Of a stretch of 64,000 nt of DNA, positions 24,843 to 35,400 are shown in pieces (position 1 is the stretch's first letter; the number at the start of each line of letters is the position of its first letter). Below the pieces are notes generated by a model that did not search any database, had not been told where the DNA came from, and saw only the letters and a list, made by a program, of their open reading frames with translations. The position numbers were made by a program, and so were the translations under genes. The stretch is from Pristionchus mayeri (taxonomy: Eukaryota > Nematoda > Chromadorea > Rhabditida > Neodiplogasteridae): NCBI GenBank assembly GCA_036245805.1, contig BTRK01000001.1, positions 29,333,087-29,397,086 on the forward strand, written 5' to 3'.

Positions 24843-26596
24843 ATGGCAGTGCGAGAGGCGACGGCTGAGGATGTGCCGCATCTGATGGGCATGATCAGGG
24901 TGAGTGGATCGATAATTGGGAGTACTGTAGACGGAATCGATTGGGCTACGGTAGCATTTCCGTTCAGGAGCTGGCCGAGTACGAGAAGATGCCGTCGTCG
25001 GTGAAGATCGACGAGACGACGCTGGCGCGCGACCTCGGCCGAGGTGCCTTCGGCGGATTCGTCGTCGTCGATGATGAGGTATACGGTTGGGTTGTGGTGT
25101 GCTCGATGGTGCAAGGCTTTCTGTGATTTCAGAAAAATGTGAAAAAAATGTTATTTTTATCGATAAAATTAATTGAATTTTGCGAAACCATTTTTCTCAT
25201 TTTCTTCTCCTTCTATCGGTCTTCGTTCTCCAATCCTGGTCAAAATGTTGTGTGTGGCATCGGTGCTTTGTGCGATTTGATAAACGTCGCCTTCGCATTG
25301 CAGACGAAGGAGGTGGCGGGCATGCTGCTCTACTACCTGCCCTACTCGACGTGGATCGGACAGGTGAGCAGTCAGTTGACGATTCGTCGATCTACCGTAC
25401 TCAGTATCGTATTCCGTGCTCTTCAGTTCATGCACATGGAGGATCTCTACGTGCGACCGGCCTACCGCCGCAAGGGATATGGCAAGGTGCTGTGGAGAGC
25501 CGCAGCACAGGTATACGGTACTTCTTCTTGATCTGATCGATATTTGAGGAATAGATTTACAGTATCTATTTTGATCTAGGATGTGCAGTATCTCACGTTG
25601 ATTTAGATTTTTTGCATTTGTGTATTGTCTTTCATTTGTCGGGCTACGAGGTACTGTATTTATTGGTGAACTGCAAGCTATACGGTAGATCCAGGCAGCA
25701 ATAAAGATCAGAGTGTGACCACCAGTGTGACTTCCCTTCGCCTCGCATCACTTTTTCCATGATCAAAGAAACTAGAAACGAGTAAGGTGGATATTCTTGT
25801 CTGTTTGGAATGGGTTTGTGCGAATTTTGATTGTGTTTCTATTACTGTGAGAATAGAATGCGTAGCAGACGCAGATGACTGGTGTGCTGAACCTGGGAAT
25901 CAGCGGAACGGAACGTTATAATGATACTGTAGCTGTTTGTCGCGCTGTGCCTTACCCCTGCGTGAGGCACATCACGACAAACAGCTACCGCTGTTTCCCA
26001 AGTTCAACACCTCGCACCAACTTGCTACGCATTCTATTATTACAGTAGTTCCCATGGCTTCATTGATGAACACGACCATAAATACAGTAATCGGAGTGCA
26101 GCAGTGAGAAAGAGAAGTTACCGTATCCCTTTGCAGCTGTCGCGTGACCGTGGCTACGTGCGCTTCCAATGGGATGTGCTCAACTGGAACACACCCGCCA
26201 TCAACTTCTACAAGAAAGTCAGTTGACGATAACCGATTTTCGATCGAGTACTGACTTTTTTTGCAAGCTAGCTGTGTGATCATTTGGCCAAACAGGATAT
26301 TTTACGTGAAACGAGAGGGAAGCCCTCTCTCCCCTAGGGTCATGTGATAGAGGGAAAGAGTGATGAAAGATCGTAAAAGAATTGCAGTAGGGAAAACCCC
26401 TAGAGTGGAGAGTAGAGAGTGATGTAAAGTTGAGTACGCGATACATTGCACTACAATTGGCTCAAAAAGATAGATCGCCCGGAAATTACGGTAATTACAG
26501 TGCCCTGGTGCGGTCGATCTGACGGAGAAGGAGGGCTGGCTGAAGTATCGATTGGACGCCGAGGGAATCGCCACGATGGCTGATTCGACCGACTGA
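24843..26596 (+). CDS. GNAT acetyltransferase, SSAT/thialysine N-acetyltransferase type (paralogue 1)
   Basis: Six exons, 24843-24899, 24968-25078, 25304-25363, 25427-25510, 26137-26217 and 26501-26596, give 162 residues, the normal size of spermidine/spermine acetyltransferase-like enzymes (about 170). The acetyl-CoA binding motif A is VRPAYRRKGYGKVLW (R-x-x-G-x-G type). The C-terminal motifs are WNTPAINFYKK, with the expected catalytic-site tyrosine, and GAVDLTEKEGW. The likely reaction is transfer of acetyl from acetyl-CoA to a diamine or thialysine-like amine in the cytosol; the exact substrate cannot be read from sequence. Intron 4 contains a TA-flanked inverted-repeat element (25845-26045). 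The last intron is assigned by phase (AAGAAA|GTCAGT to ATTACAG|TGC). Confidence 0.9.
25845..26045. mobile_element. TIR element family 2, copy A, with TA flanks
   Basis: The ends CTGTGAGAATAGAATGCG and CGCATTCTATTATTACAG are inverted repeats and TA flanks both sides, as for Tc1/mariner-type MITEs. The interior contains a second hairpin around AGCTGTTTGTCG and CGACAAACAGCT. The element lies in intron 4 of the GNAT gene. Related ends occur at 35612 and 51643. Confidence 0.88.
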
Positions 26597-26756
26597 GGAA
26601 TACTGTAATTATTGATTGACAGTACCTGTCTAGGATATGCTATTATTGATTGATGACGATTTGTATCAGCTCTTGTGATATGTTTGCATTCACGATAATC
26701 TTTGGAATTTAATTTATGTTGTTTTCTTATTTTCTGAATTTCTGATCGAAGTTTAA

Positions 26757-28055
26757 AGATCCCCTGCACACAAAGTTTTTTCGAATTCGCTCTATTTGCA
26801 TGAACAGCAATATCCGAGCGCGCAAATTCAAACATTGCACTGTATCATACTGTAGATCCTGAATCAAGGGGCTCTGGCCAAGGGAAGTATTTCTCGGTCA
26901 TGGTCGATAATTGTCTCATGGTAGGTCAAGACTAAGTACCGTACCTAATCGATCGTACAGTACTCCCAGATACCGTATACCCCTACCGTAACCCAGAATA
27001 TCGAGAACTAACTTTATTTTCAAAAAGTCAATATACCGTACCCAATAGATCCTACAGTGCCCATACCGTAACCATGTGTACAGTACCCCTTCTACCGTAA
27101 TCCACACCACTCTGGTCAATCGTAAACTGACTTTTTTCCAAAAAAATTCATTGAGTCCATTCTTGCTTTATACCGTATCCAATCAATAGTACAGTACCCC
27201 CAGATACCGTAAACCACTACCGTAACCCGGATTATCACAAACTAACTTTATTTTTAAAAAGTCCTGGGACCGTGCCTAATCGATTATACAGTACCCAAGT
27301 AACTACCGTAACCCAGTTCCTTGGGTCAAACATTTTTCTAAAAATTTCATACATTTTTCTAAAAATCCAAAACCTCTCATACAATTATTCTACAATAATT
27401 AGAGATACGGTAAGATAGTTTAAAATAATTGTGTGCTCAATTTTGGATTTTTAGAAAAATGTTTGACCCAAGGAACTGTATCTGAGCCAAGGAACTGGGT
27501 TACGGTAGTTACTTGGGTACTGTATAATCGATTGGGCACGGTCCCAGGACTTTTTAAAAATAAAGTTGGTTTGTGATAATCCGGGTTACGGTAGTGGTAT
27601 ACGGTATCTGGGGGTACTGTACTATTGATTGGATACGGTATAAAGCAAGAATGGACTCAATGAATTTTTTTTGGAAAAAAGTCAGTTTACGATTGACCAG
27701 AGTGGTGTGGATTACGGTAGAAGGGGTACTGTACACATGGTTACGGTATGGGTACTATAGGATCTATTGGGTACGGTATATTGACTTTTTGAAAATAAAG
27801 TTAGTTCTCGATATTCTGGGTTACGGTAGGGGTATACGGTATCTGGGAGTACTGTACGATCGATTAGGTACGGTACTTAGTCTTGAACTACCATGAGACA
27901 ATTATCGACCATGACCGAGAAATACTTCCCTTGGCCGGAGCCCCTTGATTCATGATCTACAGTATGATACAGTGCAATGTTTGAATTTGCGCGCTCGGAT
28001 ATTGCTGTTCATGCAAATAGAGCGAATTCGAAAAAACTTTGTGTGCAGGGGATCT
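26757..28055. mobile_element. 1.3-kb near-perfect palindrome flanked by TTAA
   Basis: The left arm runs from AGATCCCCTGCACAC (26757) and the right arm ends GTGTGCAGGGGATCT (28055). The two arms of about 640 bases are nearly complementary along their whole length, around a short imperfect centre near 27406. TTAA flanks both ends (26753-26756 and 28056-28059), the target site used by piggyBac-like elements. Within the arms TACCGTA and TACAGTAC words recur at short spacing. There is no transposase frame, so this is probably a non-autonomous fold-back element. Confidence 0.85.
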
Positions 28056-29006
28056 TTAATTTATTAAGTTGTCGAATTGGATGTGTGATTGTTTGTGTTC
28101 AGTGCGAAACGTTCTCATGCATCGTGCGCATACCTTGTTGTTCAACGATACAGGCCCAGGCCGGATGATCACCGTCGGATGACCTTCAGGATGATAACCA
28201 AAAATAGAACCCTCCTGTGGAATGTTTCCGGTCAAGAAGCCTGAGAAAATACTGCAGAAGAGTATACTTTTTGGTTATCATTAGGTTAGTCATACGCGGT
28301 GATCTCCCAACCTACTAGTGTCGATATTTGTGATCGAAGAATGGTATTTACTTTGTAGTTAGTAACTCCTACACAGTTCTTTCCTCGAGAGTATTAGGAA
28401 TCTTTTCTATGGTTGACTAAAACGCAAACCTACTACATCCTTTCAGCTGACCTTTCGCTTTGATCTACCTCATGTCTTCCCTCCTCCACTCGCATCGATT
28501 GATATCACCCTCTTCCCTTCTCACTCCACTCATTCGTTCACCTTGTTCTCATCGGAGTTTACTATTTCTTATTTTCACGTTCGCATTCTGTCGTGAATCG
28601 TTTTCTGTCGCATTTGTGTTGTTTGTTGAATCCTTTATCTATCTACTCATATTATATCTATACGTTTACCACCCTTTTATTATTTCTACTCGTTCCTTTG
28701 GTAAACTACTCGTAATGGGCATCGCACTGATGAGGTCCCCCCATTGCTAGGCGGGTAGGGAGTATGCGACCCTTTTCTAGGAAGTATTTCTCTGTTCTAC
28801 TTCTCTTACTAAGGCAGTTTTCTCTATTTTTCATATAATTTCTAATTCACTTTAATTTTCTTTCGCAGGTACGCAAGCAGTGATGGGATTCGAGGAAGAC
28901 AAGGAGCAAGTCCGTTTCCTGATTCATTGATTGTCCCGAGAGGCTATTATTGTCTAGTCGGTGAATCCAATCAATGCTGGTTGTTGTGAATCCTTATTAG
29001 TGAAGA

Positions 29007-29023
29007 GGGGGGGGGGGGGGGGG
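29007..29023 (+). repeat. 17-base G run
   Basis: An uninterrupted G homopolymer. Other long G or C runs are at 2921-2936 (16 C), 29598-29608 (11 G) and 29885-29895 (11 C). Confidence 0.95.
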
Positions 29024-29425
29024 CGCGATCTTAATAAATATAGAGTATCAGTCTTTTCTCAGGTGAGTGATGTCGAGGAGTGCATCGACGCGTTCTCGAA
29101 GATGACGATGACTAAGACGACGACGACGACATCCATCTGGTATGAATCAGTATATTCTTCGAGGAGGGAGGAGGGCAGGAAATGTAACTCTCTGTGCGGA
29201 GAAAGGAGGCTACTTTATGTCCCCTTTGCATGCTCTCTAGCTAGTACTTCTGTAAGCAACCGCATCGTGCAACCAAAACGCATATTTTTTCGCTGTTGTC
29301 ATAGTCTCTTTTTATATCTCCCATCTCTCTGCTGTAGTTAATTAGCACATATATTGTATAAATACTTATTTGGCAATGTATTGCGCCAATTTCTACAAGC
29401 TACAGTACCCGATTACAGTCCCACG

Positions 29426-32400
29426 ATGGAATCGCTCCCCTGGCCGGTACTCAACCGCCTCTTCTCCTTCCTCCTCACCAACGGGGAGTGCAAAGACCTG
29501 GGAAGTCTGTATGAGGTACGGTAGCATATTTCGACTCCATTTTCTGATAGGTTAGTGCTAGTTCCTGTATTATCTCACTTTCAGGACTAATAGTATTGGG
29601 GGGGGGGGTGGTTATCATGTATATATGCTTTCCAATTATATGAAAAAAAAAAATATTTTTACAAAGGAATGCATTATCGATTCGGTATTCACGTCCGTGT
29701 TGCAGGTTTCCACTCACTTCCGAGCTTGCGTCAAGGAGTTCATGATGAGGGTTAACAATCGAGCGCAAGTCAGGCATGTGTATCTACAATCGACTAAGGT
29801 GAGCGCTGTGCTATCGATTCGTTGGAGCACAGGAGAGGAAGTAGAGGCATGTATGCTTAAAATTACCGGACGAGGACAAAATCGCCCCCCCCCCCTATTT
29901 TTTGTTCTCAATCGAATAGCCGATGACTGAATTAGTTGAGAATGAATATATAAAAATGCTAAAAATCAATAATAGCCTCAAGGGAAAGCCGGAAATTATC
30001 AGCGTAATCCCGCGCTCTCTATATGAGGCCGTTTGCCTAAGAATCGAGCAATTGTCGGCACAAGTGTAGAAGGAAGGGGTTTTCCCGCTAGAATAACCCC
30101 AATTAATTATTAATTACTCCCAATAAGCATTACAATATTTAATTCGTACATTAAATAATAATTATGACACGTTGGTCCCCTCCGTTGAACAAACCTACCG
30201 TAATCGTTGCCCCGTCTCGTTGCCGTGTGTCATTGTGTCTTACCACGATTGTTAGCACGCGGTACTGCCTTGCACCGCAGCATTTGTAATTCTTGTTTAT
30301 TTCACTTCCTCTCCCGGTCGTCGTCGGAGGTTGTTGTGTTATGCTGCTCCATAAATATTTATTATAATCTTTTCTCGTATTCAAGGGGCGTTTGCAATGG
30401 GATTTCAAGGGTTTATTCACGTAGTCGTTTGGTGCGTTTCTGCGTTAACCTTCTTGTCTTCTCCCTGCACTTTCTCCTTGTTTCTCCGCTTGTTCTTCTT
30501 GTTAGTCACACTGTCTTTGTGACGTGTGCCAGCGCTGTCTTGGTGACGCGCTGAGCTCCTGGCGTCTTTGTGATGCAGGAGCGTCCTGTTGTCTTTGTGA
30601 TACAGGATCGTCCCGAACCTTGGCGTCTTTGTGACCCAAGCTGTTCGCCGTGTCTGGGTGACCAGTCAGAGCAGAGATTTCATCTTGTGGGCACGAAGTG
30701 CTGCCCAAATCTTGATTTCTCCGCCCGGACTCGTTTCCAGAACGGAATCGGTTGGAGTGGAGCCCTGTTTTCCCGATTCCTAACCGAGTCTGGGGGGAAG
30801 CAGGCCCCTTCATTCTTAACACAAGCCAAAAATCTCAATTCTCTCTCACTCTGTGTTTTGGGGTTATCGAAGGTGCTGAAAACGATAGGCATATTCATTT
30901 TGCTCCCGGAGCCGTCGTTGGTTCCAGACGCCGTCACGTTGGCATCACGTCCTTACATATCACGAGTCTTCTGAGAGATTGCATGAAAACAGATCCCCCG
31001 AGGAACTAGGAGCCGAAAGTTTGAGCAATATCCAAGATATATTTATCCCAGAGTATATTGGGGACGAGAAAACTTTTGACGTTGGCAGTTTTTCTCAGAA
31101 CCGGCTTTTAGGGAATTTCCGGTTTTTGTCCCGGCTTAGGCGTATTTCAGCTCAAAGTTGCGCTAGATGGATGGCACGGTGCTCAAAAAATCTGGAAAAT
31201 TATTTCCAGAAACTTTTATGTTGAGCACGAAGACCGTTAACATTGCTATAATGCTTAAAACCATGAAAAAGCGATTTTCAACGCAGAAAAAAATTCCTCC
31301 TGGCTCAGGGACCCCACCACGAACATTTTGAGCACAGATTCTGAATCTACGTTATCACATTAGTCTATCAAAATTCAGAGCAGAGCTCGGTAGGGGTGGG
31401 AATGTACTGTAATGAGGCCAAATATTCCCAAAATAGCATAATTTTCAGAATTAGTGGAAATTCGAAGCCTGGAAAATCGATCAATTAGGGGTCGAAAGGG
31501 GCATATTTAGATTTTTTCGACATTGCCTGATCAGAAATGTAACTTTTTGAACAATTGAGCAAATTCTGAGAAAAAAAATGAAATCATGTTTTTTTTTCGA
31601 TATTTTCGGATAAAAATGAGTATTTTTGTCGAAAAATAAAATCTCTTCAATTGGTGTCAGAAGTCCAGAAATGTAAAAATGAATAACGATGAGGCATTAG
31701 GAGTCCACCGTGTTTACTTTCGACCCCTAAATGATCGATTTTCCAGGCTTCGAATTTCCACTAATTCTGAAAATTAGGCTATTTTTGGCATATTTGGCCT
31801 CAATACAGTACTTTCCCACCCCTACCGAGCTCTGCTCTGAATTTTGCTAGACTAATGTGATGCCGTAGATTCAGAATCTGTGCTCAAAATGTTCTAAGTG
31901 GTGGGGTCCCTGAGCGAGGAGGATTTTTTTTCTGCTTTGGAAATCACTTTTCCATGGGTTTAAGCATTATAACAATGTCAACGGTCTTCGCGCTCAACAT
32001 GAAAGTGTCTGGAAATAATTTTCCGGATTTTTTGAGCACCGTGCCATCCATCTAGCGCAACTTTGAGCTGAAATACGCCTAAGCCGGGACAAAAATCGGA
32101 AATTCCCTAAAAGCCGGTTCTGAGAAAAACTGCCAACGTCAAAAGTTTTCTCGTCCCCAATATACTCTGGCATAAATATATCTTGGATATCGCTCAAACT
32201 TATCAGACTCCTAGTTCCTCGGGGTTCTGCATTCTCTCAGAAGACTCGTGATATTAGGTTGATTCATAAGTTTTGTCGTATTTCGGAGGTTCACAATATT
32301 TCCCTACAGGAAACGTCCCAAATATTTCCGTTGCTTGGCCTTCTAGTACATGTTTGGGGTATGCATGCACATTCAAACCATAGGGTATAGCTGAGCTGTC

Positions 32401-35400
32401 CATGCCGGCTGTGCGAAAAATAACAATATAAACAGTTTTGAATTTCAAGCAAATTTTATTAATTTGTATGGCCGGGTGCTAATTCGCAGAGAGAAATAAT
32501 GAACCGAGCTCATGCAGCATGCTGATATACCCCGTGAATGCTCTTTCTAAATATATGTCAGATATAGTGCTATGTTGAGCGGAACCAATGATATAGTCCA
32601 ATGAATGAAAAAAGCAACGGAAAGTATAGGCGCTGATTCACAGTCAACTTGCCCAACTCTCCTGAATCCAGAATTTCAGGAACTGGGCCTAACATAAGTG
32701 CGTTCCAATCATCACTCATGGGGGTCTAATTTATCACTAGAAGCATGAGGAAAATGTTAGTCTGCTTGTGGAAAAATACAAATTTTCAAAAAAAAAATTT
32801 AGCCAACGATGCAAGTGTAGGTGTTTTGAATTCAAGATTGTCATTCAAGAGCTACTGACTCCTAACATTCGCCTAAATAGTTAATGTGAATGGAAGGATT
32901 AACGGTTTTGATGGTCACAATAAATCATACATTGAACAAGTGTATGAGGTAGGAATTTCAACAAATTGCAAATTTCAGCAGATTGTTTTCCATACAATCG
33001 TTCTCTATGGGCCAGTCATTTCAACAGAATCCAATCGACCCCAAACTGTAACCGTATACTGATCGCCTTGGCTAAATTATATTTCACAACTATTTGGATA
33101 TTAATATATATTGAGAAGAAAATTCGGCTTGCAAAACTTTTTCCGATCGTCACCTATCATCCACATTATAATATCTCGTCTTAATTTCTAGAACGCTTGT
33201 CGTTTCTCATTATCCGTGAGTGGTTAAAAATTATGCCCATATATTCTACTTTACCCATATGAGAAAAATAACAATACAATCTCTCTGAGGTACGGTATTA
33301 GTGAAACGGAATCGCATTGCCTCTTCCATATTTGGCTCACCCCTCCCTCATCCTTCTCTACCCACTCATTTTCTAGGTATTTCTCCCTGAATTTCGGTCA
33401 AATAACACCTCTGCGATTAGGAGGGAATGAGACGTGATGTGAGAGGGGGTAGATGAATTATCGAAGAACTGCTCACATTTGAACACTATTTTTACCGATA
33501 GTTTAGTATTTACTCCTTTATTATCTTATATCGAGGACTAATATTATGGTTATCATATGCATATGCTTTCCAGTGAAAAAATAGGTCAGATTGTTGTGAA
33601 GCAATTTATTATCGACTCAATTCAATTCGGTAGTCACATTCATGTTGCAGGTCTCCACTCACTTCCGATCCAGCGTCAAGGAGTTCATGATGAGGGATGC
33701 AAATCGACCAGAGATCAGGAATGTTATTCTGCACACCACTAAGGTGAGCACCGTGCCATTGATTCCTCGTAGACTAGGAGAGACGACAGAGGGGCGCTCA
33801 CGCCTTCCTGTGCTACTGTCGTTTACCTACGTGCAAACAACAGACGTTGGATCGTTCCTTCACCGTACCAGAATATTAGAACCTAGAGAACTCGTAATCA
33901 GTGGTCGAAAAGTAGGTGCAAAATGACATAACATGACCGGTTATTGGTGTTCGAACTTTTGGAATAGCAGAAAACATACCCATTTTTTAAATAAAAATGT
34001 TGGCTACAATTGTAAAAACGTATCAATTTTCACTTTTTACAATTTGTGTGACCTTTTTACAATTTGTGTGACCTATTCTTTCGACCACTGCTCGTAATTG
34101 TAGGAAGTGTCGCCCCCTGCCGGCATGTCCTTCGCGAAGGGAGAGCGGGAGAAGGTGAGCTTCAGTTTCAAATCAAACTATGGGCTCCATCTATTCTTGT
34201 CTATTGCACATTCTCTTTTTGCTAGACATTCGCCTTCTTTCACGGATATTTCAACGATTCTGCGACTACTGTAGGTTGTAGTCGCTTGACGTAAAATTGA
34301 TACTAGGTCGGATGAGAACTATGACGTCCACGGCAATCACAGCCTTAAGGAAACGTAGAGTCAAGAACTTGTAAGAGTCAACCTCATCAGTAAAGATATT
34401 CGCGGTAGGAGTCCCAAGCGACCGAAACCAACTTGTTCCCGCCAATACATTTTCAACGTTGAATTCAAATTTCAAACCGCCCTAGCATCAATATTTTTAA
34501 ATATTTTTACATTCTCTGGCCTTTCGCACAAATGGCATGCCATAAGCTTATTTATCATCTAAAAAATAAACCCAAAAATGGCCAGGAACCTTGTGCGGAT
34601 GCGCCTTTTTATTAACGCGTTCACTTTTAATTTTCTGACCTAAATCTGACCTACCCAAACTTCTATTATATAATTTTAAAATAATTCTAATTTGCTTTCA
34701 TGAAATCGGGCATGCTGAACTACCCTAAGCCAAAAAGAAATTCAATTTAGACGAGTTTGAGAAACATAGACAATGATCGCGACACGTCACGCGACGCATG
34801 AAAAGCCTAGGGCTCTCACACTGCGGCGTGGGACTCGTGACGTCATGCCGTGTTTGATACATCAAAGGCGGTACGACGTCTCATCCGATCTCGTGCACGA
34901 AAAATCGCGTGACGTGGTTGCACTTAGATCATGATAGATCTTGCATCGCGTAAATCATAAACTCTACTTTATCGATTGCTCTCAGGACGCGCTGAGTCTG
35001 GAGATCAGATTCTGGGCGTGCAACCTTCGCTTCTACGACTTTTCCAAGCTGGAGAAGCGACGCTTCTGGCGACTGTGGTATAACGACTACACCGACAACG
35101 ATCGACACCCTCGACTGCGAGCGGTGGTGATGGGACCGGAGGATCCCATTCTCGAACAGGTCAGACACTGATAGAAATTATTACAAATAGACTTTTTCAA
35201 GTAGAATCTTCAACAAACATCACATTAGATCGTGTGAACTGACCATACTGATCAATCTTAAATGGGAAATTTTGAAAATCGTACGAAGGATTTTATCCAT
35301 TTCACATAAAAAAAATTACAAAAATGAAATCTTTATATTGTATACTTTATATTGTATTTATATTGTATGAAATCTTTATATTGTATGTTTTAAATATATT

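Larger units (their letters stand above)
26597..29425. other. Intergenic region dominated by a long palindrome
   Basis: It contains the TTAA-flanked palindrome at 26757-28055. From 28056 to 29425 I see no firm gene. A candidate pair of small exons (28883-28909 and about 29062-29140, reading MGFEEDKEQ then VSDVEECIDAFSKM) joins in phase but shows no domain and no clear end. Confidence 0.4.

Noticed and set aside
26302..28168. Mirror open frames starting MFEFARSDIAVHANRANS at 26835 (minus) and 27977 (plus)
   Set aside because: They are the two arms of the palindrome read outward, with no homology to a known protein, so they are not counted as genes.
30979..32197. Mirror open frames with DIFIPEYIGDEKTFDVGSFS at 31036 and 32190
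   Set aside because: They are the inverted arms of the TA-flanked palindrome; the frames are short and differ only by arm divergence.
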